From the NCBI GenBank assembly GCA_002307135.1, contig DBTQ01000037.1, forward strand, positions 1-59,065: a DNA stretch of 59,065 nt, written 5' to 3'. The notes beneath the pieces are model-generated. The model saw only the letters and a program-made list of their open reading frames with translations, was not told the DNA's origin and ran no database searches. The translations under genes were made by a program, and so were the position numbers. This DNA is from Bacteroidetes bacterium UBA1312 (GTDB taxonomy: Bacteria; Bacteroidota; Bacteroidia; Chitinophagales; Chitinophagaceae). Shown piece after piece: positions 10,601 to 18,468 of this stretch; the stretch's first letter is position 1; every line of letters begins with the position of its first letter.

Positions 10601-11379
10601 ATTGTGGGGTCTAATATTCTTAAAAATGGTTTTCCATTGTCATAAATAAAGTCAAACTTACCTGTCAAATCATCACTAACACTATAACCATACTGACGTA
10701 GCAATTTGTTTTTCTGATCATCCCAATTTTGCAATGTACGGAAATACATTGCTCCGTAATTATTATGCAATTGCAAAAACAAGGTGGTTTTATGCACACA
10801 AACAGGAAATTCCGTTTCGGAACAAGAGCATGAAGAATCGAAATAACGATCTTCATTTTGCACTAAGGTTACGTGATAAATTTTATCACCATCTGGCACA
10901 TCTGCTTGTACACGTTCACTTTTGCTATAGGTTATTACACAACTGTTATTTGCCGCTGCAATAGTCGCCTTGTCTATTATCTCCTGTGATGAAAACAAAC
11001 GTAACAATTGAGGGTTTATATCCCTCATACGAACAATGCTATGCTTCTGATCATAAGTAACACGGTCGTTTTCGAAATAGCCACTTTGTAACATGTCATT
11101 CAAATGAAACATGGCAGCAACTTCGTGTCGGCAAATTTCGCCTAAGTTGTACGGACATTGACAACGTACTGAAACATGATCAGGTTGTAGAAACTTGGAA
11201 ACTGTAACTGTATAAAAATTATTATAGACATCATTACGTACACGAAAGCGAACCTGCTCTATCAGGTAATCGATATCCAGTAAAGAAACACCACGTGCAA
11301 AAAATATTTTTTTACCACGAGTAATAACCTGACCGGAGCCATGATTGTAAACAAATTTCAATAGTGAAGGTAATGACAT
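7642..11379 (-). CDS. SWIM zinc-finger, SNF2-type DNA translocase
   Basis: This is a 1245-residue SNF2/Rad54-family ATPase. The C-terminal third has the helicase motifs: I 'DDMGLGKT' (about residue 810 of the trimmed protein), Ia 'LVVCPTTL', II 'DESQ', III 'LSGTPIQNN', V 'SLKAGGVGLNLT', and VI 'QAIDRTHRIGQ'. Near the N terminus is a SWIM finger (CxC...CxH, Cys73, Cys75, Cys83, His85), followed about 110 residues later by a second CxC...CxH set. The middle is a long domain without recognised motifs. An in-frame TTG at 11418 lies inside the -7 box TACTTTTG (11423 to 11416), so I place the start at the ATG at 11379. A role in chromatin-like DNA remodelling or repair is inferred from family only. 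It converges on asnB. Confidence 0.93.
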   Translation of the reverse strand: MSLPSLLKFVYNHGSGQVITRGKKIFFARGVSLLDIDYLIEQVRFRVRNDVYNNFYTVTVSKFLQPDHVSVRCQCPYNLGEICRHEVAAMFHLNDMLQSGYFENDRVTYDQKHSIVRMRDINPQLLRLFSSQEIIDKATIAAANNSCVITYSKSERVQADVPDGDKIYHVTLVQNEDRYFDSSCSCSETEFPVCVHKTTLFLQLHNNYGAMYFRTLQNWDDQKNKLLRQYGYSVSDDLTGKFDFIYDNGKPFLRILDPTIKKIVAVTSIPQIGVDVAERPSDSEPKLLGIVLDTQSDWYPHCGIELITGETDEESYQFLGKTEKLELDKYINTSVFKEHEHDWISLARKCMPEEIIRYLKKNLPFGDFIGDYHSVLKDQIQDELYLPLWEYLLPKYKSIIHRNENNPRCYVRLQGKSFNSKSISSLSFSAIPAVPVLNVHVEGNNYQIELEWSIFEEVVPFVATKAINAALILHEQKVHCVNNVHELAIVERFLPTGKMDIPKAEWNDFLETQIVQWRKQVAIHFAPELIASVSNVPPIFRIYVHELGELFYLQPAFLYNGVEAKLGDSTQIVKAENGLVTIIERDIIAEQAFCDMIKRLHDNMLYSNREKQYYMKAKDVLAANWFFYFNERMLEWNAEVLGYDNLKALRVNKNKAQTKVQISSDIDWFETSVDLTFGDQSVSIVEVKKALARKENFVKLNDGSVGILPDNVMQKFGLLSKMGEVKDGKLRVKKIHFSILDDLLADVNEDELQKELEDKKLQLDKIVENDYSNIQAPENLNAVLRPYQQAGFQWLMFLKEAGWGGILADDMGLGKTIQTLSWLAHYKNEHPEAKFLVVCPTTLTYNWEKEISKFTPHLKSLIHHGPKRASKVEAFQDVDVIITSYGTIRSDIKMFAEFQFDYVVLDESQAIKNPKSLATKAASLINAKYRLALSGTPIQNNTFDLYAQMNFLNPGMLGTRDFFMNEFAVPIDKFQEKDAKEQLKKLIYPFLLRRTKDQVAKDLPEKTETVLFCEMGKEQRKIYEAYRSNYQSQILGMIDQQGLQKSQFHILQGLTRLRQICDSPAIINDQEKFENHSVKLEELTRELEENTGNHKALVFSQFLGMLSLIREGLKAKGIPYVYFDGSSNSAEREKAINEFQDNPDCKVFLISLKAGGVGLNLTAADYVYIVDPWWNPAVEQQAIDRTHRIGQTKNVFAYRFICKDTIEEKMLLLQERKRSLAEDLISDDSTIMKRLTRDDIAYLFS

Positions 11380-11505
11380 AATGATTGAAGCACAGCCCTT
11401 GCAAAAGGCAATCTGCAAAAGTACCGAAAAATAGGCATGAGCAGCATTGATAACAAAAAGATTTCTTTGTACAAGAGAATTTCAGTATTTCACATATAGT
11501 AAAAA

Positions 11506-11534
11506 AGCAAAAAGCCTACACTTTTGTGTAGGCT
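11506..11534 (-). terminator. Rho-independent terminator of phaB
   Basis: A 9-bp perfect stem (11513-11521 with 11526-11534) has a 4-base loop. Read on the minus strand it is followed by TTTTTGCTTTTTT. It lies 24 bases downstream of the phaB stop codon. Confidence 0.85.
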
Positions 11535-11557
11535 AAAGTATATTACCTACCGGCTCT

Positions 11558-12304
11558 CTAATATACGTGTTGACCTCCATTAATGGCATAATTAGCTCCT
11601 GTAATAAAGCTTGCTTCCTGCGATGCCAAAAAAGAAACAAGGTGAGCAATTTCTTCTGTACCACCTAAACGTCCTACTGGAATTTCAGCAACAATTTTAT
11701 TGCGAATGTCTTCAGGTACTGCCATAACCATATCTGTACCTATATAACCTGGGGAAATCGTGTTAACTGTAATTCCTTTACGTGCGACCTCCATCGCCAA
11801 AGTCTTCGTAAAACCATGCATTCCAGCTTTAGCCGCAGAATAATTAGCTTGTCCAAATTGACCTCGTTGACCATTTACTGAAGATATATTAATAATACGA
11901 CCATAATTTCGGTCACACATCTGATTGATTACATTTCGAGTGCAATTGAATACACTGTAAAGATTCGTTTTTAATACCACATCCCAATTTTCAATGGTCA
12001 TTTTTCGAAATTGGCCATCACGAGTAATTCCTGCATTATTGACCAAAATATCAATATGACCATGTTGAGCCTCTATCTCTTTGATCATATTTTCAACTGA
12101 ATGGTAATCACTCACATCAGATTGATACATTGGAAATTCATAACCTTCCTCTTTCATTTTTATTCGCCACTTCTCTGCTTTTTCTGCATTATGATAACAA
12201 GCTATAACCAAATATCCGTCATTGCTCAAACGCTTACAGATAGCAGTACCTAATCCACCAGTGCCACCAGTAACTAATGCAATATTTTTAGAATCTTTAT
12301 TCAT
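11558..12304 (-). CDS. phaB: Acetoacetyl-CoA reductase (SDR family)
   Basis: This 248-residue short-chain dehydrogenase reduces acetoacetyl-CoA to (R)-3-hydroxybutyryl-CoA with NADPH. The cofactor loop TGGTGGLG is at residues 12-19, 'NNAGITRDGQFRKMT' at 89-103, and the catalytic set is S142, Y155, K159. The stretch from 'RIINISSVNGQ' to 'TISPGYI' and the end 'INGGQHVY' are hallmark PhaB sequences and separate it from FabG. It appears to be a single-gene unit with its own terminator. No polyhydroxyalkanoate synthase or thiolase is in the window, so whether it serves storage polymer or another (R)-3-hydroxyacyl-CoA use is open. Confidence 0.9.
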   Translation of the reverse strand: MNKDSKNIALVTGGTGGLGTAICKRLSNDGYLVIACYHNAEKAEKWRIKMKEEGYEFPMYQSDVSDYHSVENMIKEIEAQHGHIDILVNNAGITRDGQFRKMTIENWDVVLKTNLYSVFNCTRNVINQMCDRNYGRIINISSVNGQRGQFGQANYSAAKAGMHGFTKTLAMEVARKGITVNTISPGYIGTDMVMAVPEDIRNKIVAEIPVGRLGGTEEIAHLVSFLASQEASFITGANYAINGGQHVY

Positions 12305-12395
12305 ACAATGGTGCTTTTAAGAATTGAGAGAAAATATTTTACCAATGATACAATAATAAATTTGAATGTGCAATTTGGAGAAAGATTATTCACAC

Positions 12396-12435
12396 AAAAA
12401 AAATCCGACTCGTTATATGAGTCGGATTTTTTTTT
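12396..12435 (-). terminator. Rho-independent terminator after the 2TM gene
   Basis: An 11-bp stem (12401-12411 with 12419-12429) with a 7-base loop is flanked by eight A and nine T, so it can work on both strands. It lies just downstream of the 2TM-domain gene (stop at 12449) and separates it from phaB. Confidence 0.85.
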
Positions 12436-12448
12436 AGAAATGGATTGT

Positions 12449-12694
12449 TTAATTATTGAATTGACGATTAAATTCGTCCAATCCTTTGTCTTCGTAAGAG
12501 GTAAATAATGCGCAAATATGACCCACCAAAGACAATGCCCAAGCAGCTGTAATCCAAGCTGGCCAAGGATAAACCCAAGATGTAGCACCTTTATTATACT
12601 GTGTCCACATAAGCACTGTTGCTAAAGCAAACACTAAAAAATGAACAAGTAATATTGTCTTTTGACGAGCTGTTGGTTTTATTTTTTTTGCCAT
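12449..12694 (-). CDS. 2TM-domain small membrane protein
   Basis: The 81-residue product starts at MAKKIKPTARQK. It has a basic N terminus, a first membrane helix (TILLVHFLVFALATVLMW), a short Trp-rich loop 'WVYPWPAWITAAW', a second helix, and an acidic tail ending in 'EDKGLDEFNRQFNN'. This is the layout of the Pfam 2TM domain family in Bacteroidota, whose function is unknown. The frame runs further upstream, but a -7 box TACATTTG (12720 to 12713) lies 19 bases before this ATG, so I chose this start. It is followed by a strong terminator. Confidence 0.75.
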   Translation of the reverse strand: MAKKIKPTARQKTILLVHFLVFALATVLMWTQYNKGATSWVYPWPAWITAAWALSLVGHICALFTSYEDKGLDEFNRQFNN

Positions 12695-12756
12695 TGTAAT
12701 TCTTTGAGTGAGCAAATGTAAATGTATGTTGTGAAAAATGAAAATCAAATTTAAAA

Positions 12757-13305
12757 TTATGCGGTGTACAACCTTGTTGTAAATGCTTTTCTTATAGCAA
12801 AATATAAGCCGAAGAGCACCGCGCTACCAGTCATATCACCGATCAAACTATTTTTAAAAAATGGAATAGCATCAACGTACGTTTTTACAAAACCTGTTGC
12901 TGTATATCCATTCCAACCTTGAATAAAATAACCCAAATTAGAAATAATAAAGAACGCAACAGAAGCTCCTAATGTATAGAGAATTACATTGACCACATTG
13001 ATTTTTTTCATCACTACTCCCAAAAGCGCAGCTATGATCAGACCTCCATAAGTAAACAACTGGCTGATACCATAAAATCCAATATTAATCGGTGTAGGGA
13101 AAATTTGAAAATAAACATCAGCCAAAAATTGACCTAATAACGCCACTAATAAGGCAGTTTTAACATCCTTAATAAGCGCCCCACTTAATAAACCTATAGC
13201 AACAACTGGTGCAAAATTATAAGCACCTGTTTTAGCACCTATAATACGTGAAACAACAGCTAATAAAACCAATACAATAGCAATTGCTTTCTGATTATTT
13301 TTCAT
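12757..13305 (-). CDS. DUF6580-like multi-pass membrane protein
   Basis: This 182-residue protein has about five or six hydrophobic segments. Key features are 'NFAPVVAIGLLSGALI' after the first helix, 'LLGQFLADVYFQ', and near the end 'AIPFFKNSLIGDMTGSAVLFGLYFAIRKA'. These match my memory of the DUF6580 family, proposed to resemble ECF-transporter substrate-binding (S) components. An S-component would need an energising module, and none is adjacent. The start could also be the ATG two codons upstream (13311). A well-formed promoter lies directly before it, so it probably begins its own transcript. Its substrate is unknown. Confidence 0.75.
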   Translation of the reverse strand: MKNNQKAIAIVLVLLAVVSRIIGAKTGAYNFAPVVAIGLLSGALIKDVKTALLVALLGQFLADVYFQIFPTPINIGFYGISQLFTYGGLIIAALLGVVMKKINVVNVILYTLGASVAFFIISNLGYFIQGWNGYTATGFVKTYVDAIPFFKNSLIGDMTGSAVLFGLYFAIRKAFTTRLYTA

Positions 13306-13326
13306 GATCATAAATATAATTAAGCG

Positions 13327-13356
13327 CAAAAATAACAATAGCAGGGTCATTTACAA
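13327..13356 (-). promoter_or_regulatory. Bacteroidota -33/-7 promoter for the DUF6580 gene
   Basis: On the minus strand TATTTTTG (13334 to 13327) matches TAnnTTTG and a TTG (13356 to 13354) lies 19 bases upstream, the canonical spacing. The predicted start point is about 17 bases before the ATG at 13305. The TTG side overlaps the first bases of the gap after the upstream GT-C gene. Confidence 0.6.
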
Positions 13357-13360
13357 AATA

Positions 13361-14620
13361 CTAAGGCTTTTTATTTATCCCCCGTATGTCAATTTCCTCC
13401 TGTACACCTGGTGAGGGCATCAATTTCCCTAACTGAATAACCAACACAAACCAAAAAGAAGGATACCATTGTAGTAATATTCTTGACATTGATGTTTGCA
13501 GATGCCAAGATAGATTCTGATATGTAAAAACATAAACGATGGTAATACCCAGCGCAAATAGGATAAATATCAATACGCTTTTATCCGGTGTTTTTTGCTT
13601 GTAGATACTTAAAAAAACATACGCAATAGCCGCCAATTGAGGAATATAAAAATACAGGCCTATATATTGAACAAAAGCTTCTACAATTAATTTATATCGT
13701 TGTTTGTCCAAAAGTTTAACTGTCCAAGACTCTTGTCCTAAACCTTTAATCAGGTCATTCGTAGGTGCATAAGCAATTTTGAATATTAAAAGTGTAAGTA
13801 CAAAAGGCATTACCCCTAAACTCAATACAAGCATATTTTTCTTAGCAAATAACTCTTTATAAAACACAATACAAAATAGGAATGCATACAATGTGCCTTC
13901 ATTTTTGATCCATATCGCACATCCTAATGCAATACCACAATACAATATCCATATCTTTTCTTTAGGAGTTTGTCTATAGTGTTGCATAAATACAAATGAC
14001 AGCAGGAGATAAAATGACAGCGGAATATCGGCACATTGAATGACACCATTATTTAAGAAATAAGTATTGGTTCCAATGAGTATAAATACTATTGCTGACA
14101 ATAGCTTATGGACATGAGCCGTTTCAAGAAAAATAATCGTCGCAACAGCAAGTGTATAAAATAAAGATACAAAGTAGGGAACAGACTCTTTAAAACCACC
14201 ACCTGTAATCCTTTGTAAAAAAGCTACTAATGCAGGAACATGCAATGGATAATCAGTGTGAGATAATTGATCTTTATACAAAAAAAGTTGTCGCCAATGT
14301 ACAGGATCTTCTAAAAATTTTGCCGCTAAGTTGTAAATATAAACAGCATCCCAATCGCCATTCTTTCTCGCAAGAAAAAGACAAAAAGTACTCATTAAAA
14401 TCACCCCCATTGTCAGCAATAGGTTTTGCTTAAACGTTAGCGCATATAAGGTATCGGGCGTTTTTTTGAGCAAAAAAACAAACACGCCAATACAGACAAG
14501 AGCTACGAGTAATATGTTGGCTACTAAGGGCAAACCCACAATAAGACCCCAAAAATAAAGCAGACTAATGCACCCAAAACAAAAGCTCATGCCAATAATA
14601 TAAATGCTGTTTCTCTGCAT
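13361..14620 (-). CDS. Polytopic membrane protein, GT-C glycosyltransferase-like
   Basis: This 419-residue protein has roughly ten membrane helices. An early periplasmic loop holds 'KNGDWDAVYIYNLAAKFL' (an acidic D-x-D-like site near residues 88-91) followed by 'HTDYPLHVPALVAFLQRITGG'. This order, first loop acidic residues and then a Y/P-rich segment, is typical of GT-C enzymes of the PMT/ArnT/GT39 type that use polyprenyl-phosphate sugars. Late in the protein comes 'WHLQTSMSRILLQWYPS'. It lies 7 bases downstream of a small membrane gene and likely belongs to the ftsY transcript. The family call is by fold resemblance only. Confidence 0.65.
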   Translation of the reverse strand: MQRNSIYIIGMSFCFGCISLLYFWGLIVGLPLVANILLVALVCIGVFVFLLKKTPDTLYALTFKQNLLLTMGVILMSTFCLFLARKNGDWDAVYIYNLAAKFLEDPVHWRQLFLYKDQLSHTDYPLHVPALVAFLQRITGGGFKESVPYFVSLFYTLAVATIIFLETAHVHKLLSAIVFILIGTNTYFLNNGVIQCADIPLSFYLLLSFVFMQHYRQTPKEKIWILYCGIALGCAIWIKNEGTLYAFLFCIVFYKELFAKKNMLVLSLGVMPFVLTLLIFKIAYAPTNDLIKGLGQESWTVKLLDKQRYKLIVEAFVQYIGLYFYIPQLAAIAYVFLSIYKQKTPDKSVLIFILFALGITIVYVFTYQNLSWHLQTSMSRILLQWYPSFWFVLVIQLGKLMPSPGVQEEIDIRGINKKP

Positions 14621-14627
14621 ACCACTT

Positions 14628-15011
14628 TTAGATTATTTTAAAATTGATAAGAGAGTATTGAGCCAATGTATCGCGGTAAGACCATATTGTTTTTTGGGTA
14701 CTGTCAAATTCTATCCGGTCTTGCAATTCGTTAATTAAAAGGAGCGTGTCATAATGTTGCCCCGCATTTTCTGGGATCAAAATACATCTTGGAGCTAATA
14801 CAAAACGGCTACGAATTATCGGTTCTGAAAACTTAGTATTATTCAGTCTATAATATAATATGCCTGATGCAGGTACAAATGATTTTAGTGCATCCAAATG
14901 CATGGTCAACTCGTCATTGTAATTGAATAAATGGCGCATTTTATATTCGTCAGCAATAGCTGTGAGCAATATTGCAGCCCCAAACACGATTATAAAAAGA
15001 TATTTAGTCAA
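14628..15011 (-). CDS. Small membrane-anchored protein, unknown function
   Basis: This 127-residue protein has one N-terminal hydrophobic segment (YLFIIVFGAAILLTAIA), either a signal anchor or uncleaved signal peptide, then a soluble domain with no recognised motif. The frame opens with a TTG codon at 15011; no in-frame ATG precedes the membrane segment, so TTG is the best start. It sits 21 bases after ftsY and 7 bases before the GT-C-like gene, consistent with an operon in which it may serve as accessory to the GT-C-like protein. That role is inference from position. Confidence 0.6.
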   Translation of the reverse strand: MTKYLFIIVFGAAILLTAIADEYKMRHLFNYNDELTMHLDALKSFVPASGILYYRLNNTKFSEPIIRSRFVLAPRCILIPENAGQHYDTLLLINELQDRIEFDSTQKTIWSYRDTLAQYSLINFKII

Positions 15012-15032
15012 ATGACTTTCCGATTATTTTTA

Positions 15033-16004
15033 TTATAAACTAAACAAACTATCAACAAATTCTTCTTTGTTGAAAATCTGTAGATCTTCCATTTTCTCTC
15101 CAACACCTATATATTTTACCGGGATATTAAATTGATGTGCAATAGCCAATACCACCCCACCCTTTGCAGTACCGTCAAGCTTAGTAATAGCTAACGCCGT
15201 AATATCAGTGACCGCTGTAAATTGTTTTGCCTGCTCTATTGCATTTTGTCCGGTACTGCCATCAAGCACTAATAATACCTCATGAGGCGCATCTGGCATT
15301 TTTTTTCCAATTACTCGACGAATTTTGCTCAATTCTTCCATCAGATGAGCTTTATTATGCAATCTCCCTGCCGTATCTATAATAACTACATCAACATCTC
15401 TGGCAATTGCACTTTGCACAGCATCAAAAGCTACCGAGCTAGGGTCACTTCCCATTTCCTTTTTTACTATCGGCACCCCTACTCTTTCACTCCAAATGGT
15501 CAATTGATCAACTGCTGCTGCACGAAAAGTGTCCGCTGCACCTAACAATACATTTTTACCGTTCTTTTTGTAATTATACGCCAACTTACCAATAGTAGTC
15601 GTTTTACCAACACCGTTTACACCAACCACTAATACAACATAAGGTTTTTTGCCAGCAGGAATATCGAAGGTAGCAAATTCATTTCCGGGTGCATCTGTAA
15701 GCACGCTCATGATTCCGTCTTGTAATACTTCATTAAGTGCCGAAGTACCTACATATTTTTCTTTTGCAACACGCTCTTCAATACGATTAATGATGGCAAT
15801 AGTTGTATCTACTCCTACATCTGCGGCTACTAAAGCTTCTTCAAGCTGATCTAATACTTCTTCATCGACCTTGTCTTTGCCCGCAATAGCCTTGGCAATT
15901 TTAGAGAAAAAACCTTCCTTAGTTTTTTTCAAACCTTCGTCGAGTGCTTCCTTTTGTACCTCTTGCTCTTTATTGCGCTTAAATAGTTTATCAAAAAAAC
16001 CCAT
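15033..16004 (-). CDS. ftsY: Signal recognition particle receptor FtsY
   Basis: This 323-residue SRP GTPase docks ribosome-SRP complexes at the membrane for co-translational insertion. A short charged A-region (residues 1-25) precedes the NG domain. Visible GTPase motifs are G1 'GVNGVGKTTT' (128-137), the insertion-box region 'ADTFRAAAVDQL' (157-168), G3 'DTAGR' (210-214), and G4 'TKLDG' (274-278), then the closing 'GVGEKMEDLQIF'. The short A-region is usual in Bacteroidota. It follows a GNAT gene by 59 bases and is followed closely by two membrane-protein genes. Confidence 0.98.
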   Translation of the reverse strand: MGFFDKLFKRNKEQEVQKEALDEGLKKTKEGFFSKIAKAIAGKDKVDEEVLDQLEEALVAADVGVDTTIAIINRIEERVAKEKYVGTSALNEVLQDGIMSVLTDAPGNEFATFDIPAGKKPYVVLVVGVNGVGKTTTIGKLAYNYKKNGKNVLLGAADTFRAAAVDQLTIWSERVGVPIVKKEMGSDPSSVAFDAVQSAIARDVDVVIIDTAGRLHNKAHLMEELSKIRRVIGKKMPDAPHEVLLVLDGSTGQNAIEQAKQFTAVTDITALAITKLDGTAKGGVVLAIAHQFNIPVKYIGVGEKMEDLQIFNKEEFVDSLFSL

Positions 16005-16063
16005 TTGCTTATTTGTGTTTGCTTATTTGCTCTGCGAAGTTAGCAGATAAATAGAGTTGTAAA

Positions 16064-16567
16064 TTATGCAGTCAATATTTTTTTCATTTCATAATCATTC
16101 ATAAAATAACCATTACCAATATCAATATCTTCTTCCGCATATATGCAAAATCCTAAATGTTTATAAAAATGGACCGCCTTATTATATCTATTAACATTGA
16201 GGATTATACTTTGTTGTTGCGCACCTAAAGCTTCCAAAACAACTTTTTCGAGTAGAAGTTTTCCTAATCCTTTAGTTTGAACATTAGGTAAAATGTACAA
16301 TTTATGAACTTTGCAAGCATTTTGGTCAGCGCAGTTGAGTTCATAGGAAATGAAACCAACTGCATTTTGTTCTAGGTAAGCTATTAAAAAAAAATGCTGT
16401 TTTTCGTTCATTTGTTGTTGCAAAGATTCATGTGAATACATCATATCAAACATATATTCTACTTGCGCTTCGCTAATAAACGGTAAGTATGTTGGATAAA
16501 AACTCAACTTACCCAAATTATGGATGAGTTCTATATCAGCATTCGTGGCGGTTTTTATCTGTAGCAA
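16064..16567 (-). CDS. GNAT-family N-acetyltransferase
   Basis: The 167-residue protein shows the GNAT fold in order: an N-terminal strand 'IKTATNADIELIHNL', 'AVGFISYEL' (beta 4), then 'VHKLYILPNVQTKGLGKLLLEKV' with the Q/RxxGxG/A acetyl-CoA loop seen as QTKGLGK near residues 97-103, and the final 'NRYNKAVHFYKHLGF'. The start is a TTG at 16567: an in-frame stop lies seven codons upstream and the next ATG would delete the first strand. It is 38 bases after the phosphoribosyltransferase gene. Substrate is unknown. Confidence 0.88.
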   Translation of the reverse strand: MLQIKTATNADIELIHNLGKLSFYPTYLPFISEAQVEYMFDMMYSHESLQQQMNEKQHFFLIAYLEQNAVGFISYELNCADQNACKVHKLYILPNVQTKGLGKLLLEKVVLEALGAQQQSIILNVNRYNKAVHFYKHLGFCIYAEEDIDIGNGYFMNDYEMKKILTA

Positions 16568-16605
16568 TACTTGTTTTCTATTGGGTTAAATCAAATCATT
16601 TTTAT

Positions 16606-17106
16606 CTAATCCAAATAAACAGCCTTAATTGTTGTTCCATCCGATTCACATCTGATATTTTCCTGTAAAGTTGTGGACAAACTCTGTCCTACGATATCAG
16701 GATAAATAGGATATGATTTATGCTTTCTGTCCACCAATACAGCCATGATAATTTTAGACGGGATGTATTGCATAACGGGGCGAAGTGCATATAGCAGCAC
16801 TTTGCCCGAATTGGCAACATCATCTATTATAACTACAGATTTCCCATTGAGATCTTCTGCAATATCAGGAAGATCTGTAAGAGGCTCCATTTTATTGAAT
16901 GCCAGCTTAATAATACTAATATTCAGGGAACTAATTTTACGCAATTTTTCAGCAATATTTTGTGCTAATACTAATCCATTATCAGCAATACCAATAATAG
17001 TAAGCTCTTTTTGGTCAACATTTTGTTCCCAAATTTGATAAGCCATTCTTTGCAGCTTCCATTCTATCTGTTCTGCACCAAGTATTAAAGTTCGAGCGTT
17101 TTCCAT
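16606..17106 (-). CDS. PyrR-like phosphoribosyltransferase
   Basis: The 166-residue protein starts at MENARTLILGAEQ, five bases after the permease gene's stop codon. The PRPP loop is 'VVIIDDVANSGK' (residues 91-102), and later 'LVDRKHKSYPIYPDIVGQSL' matches the PyrR sequence that in Bacillus joins uracil phosphoribosyltransferase and RNA-binding roles. Function here may be nucleobase salvage or pyrimidine sensing. I leave the symbol blank because no pyr operon attenuator is visible nearby; pyrD lies about 26 kb away. A longer frame exists upstream but overlaps the permease gene and is not credible. Confidence 0.8.
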   Translation of the reverse strand: MENARTLILGAEQIEWKLQRMAYQIWEQNVDQKELTIIGIADNGLVLAQNIAEKLRKISSLNISIIKLAFNKMEPLTDLPDIAEDLNGKSVVIIDDVANSGKVLLYALRPVMQYIPSKIIMAVLVDRKHKSYPIYPDIVGQSLSTTLQENIRCESDGTTIKAVYLD

Positions 17107-17111
17107 ATTGA

Positions 17112-18371
17112 TTATATTGAACGAATTGCCACTACAGGGTCTAGTTTTGAAGCTCGATAAGCTGGAATAAAACCAGCAATGATACCTACAATTGCGGAAG
17201 TGGCAACACCCCACAGGACATTTTGAAATGACAAAGTAAATTTCAGATCAGAACTAATATTGACAATAGAAGCTAAAATGAGTACCAACAAAATACCGAT
17301 TATCCCACCCAGCACACATAATGAAACAGCCTCCATTAAAAATTCTATAAGAATATAAGAAGATCTTGCGCCTAGCGCTTTTTTAAGCCCAATATATTTT
17401 GTTCGTTCCTTGACTGTTACAAACATTATATTAGCAATACCAAAAGCGCCAACAATAAGCGAAATAAAACCAATCAATCCGCCAATAAGGTTAATTCCAG
17501 CAAACATTGTATCCATGCGTTTAGTAATTTGGCTCAACTGATTAATTGCAAAATTATTCGCTTCACCAGGCCTGACTTTACGCACAGCTCTCAATGCTCC
17601 TTCTACTTCATATTGCATTTCTTCAACATTGGTACCTGCTCTCGCTTTGATCATCAATGTCGGATCATAATTAAGAGATGCAACATCAATAGCGGAACTT
17701 ACTGCGCCAAAGGGAAGTATAATGCAGTTATCGAAATTGAACCCTGCCGCATTTTGTCCAGATTTTTTCAAAATGCCAATAATCACAAAATTTTTACCTA
17801 GAAAAGATACAGACTTGCCGACAGGGTTGACATTTCCCTTAAAAAGGTTTTCATATAATTCTACCCCCATCACTAAAGTATTGACACCTCCATCTATTTC
17901 AGATATACTCATATACCGTCCACTAGAAACCTCAATATTTTGCAATTTGTCAAAATCCTGAGTAACTGCATAAGCGGAAAACCCGGAGATGTCATTATCA
18001 GCATAACGAATTGAATGCCCGCTAATAGGCAATTGTAGTGTTACTATTCCTGCATCAGGCACACTATTTTGTATCGTATGCAATTCCATTAAAGTCATAG
18101 AAGGCCTTCTCCAATATTCCCACCATTTATATTCGCCTCCATCATCCATCCATGGCCAGCGACCAATGTATAAAACATCATTACCTAATGTCGATACCTC
18201 TTCTTTAATATTCTTTTTAAGGCTATCTAATACTGTAAAAACAGCAATAATGCAGAAAATACCAATAGTGATACCGGTAAGCGACAATGTACTCCGCAGT
18301 TTGTTGGCTTTCAACTCCTGAAAGGCTTGCTGAAAACTAGTACTAACGATTTTTGTGAAGCGGTTGGTCAT
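17112..18371 (-). CDS. MacB/FtsX-type ABC transporter permease
   Basis: This 419-residue permease has the type VII ABC plan: one N-terminal membrane helix (near residues 27-50, after 'RSTLSLTGITIGIFC'), a large extracytoplasmic MacB-like domain (about 50-285), then three C-terminal FtsX helices with 'VKERTKYIGLKKALGAR' in the coupling loop and 'FIPAYRASKLDPVVAIRSI' at the end. Such proteins usually drive efflux or lipoprotein trafficking with a separate ATPase, but no ATPase gene is adjacent. A TAAATTTG -7 box (18389 to 18382) ends 11 bases before the ATG. It probably leads the transcript that continues to ftsY. Confidence 0.92.
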   Translation of the reverse strand: MTNRFTKIVSTSFQQAFQELKANKLRSTLSLTGITIGIFCIIAVFTVLDSLKKNIKEEVSTLGNDVLYIGRWPWMDDGGEYKWWEYWRRPSMTLMELHTIQNSVPDAGIVTLQLPISGHSIRYADNDISGFSAYAVTQDFDKLQNIEVSSGRYMSISEIDGGVNTLVMGVELYENLFKGNVNPVGKSVSFLGKNFVIIGILKKSGQNAAGFNFDNCIILPFGAVSSAIDVASLNYDPTLMIKARAGTNVEEMQYEVEGALRAVRKVRPGEANNFAINQLSQITKRMDTMFAGINLIGGLIGFISLIVGAFGIANIMFVTVKERTKYIGLKKALGARSSYILIEFLMEAVSLCVLGGIIGILLVLILASIVNISSDLKFTLSFQNVLWGVATSAIVGIIAGFIPAYRASKLDPVVAIRSI

Positions 18372-18468
18372 TTTACAAACGCAAATTTAATGGAAGACAT
18401 TCATTTTAATACTCTTTCTTAAAGGTTTATGTAATATTTTTGTGCACTTTAAAAATTAATTTCTGATT

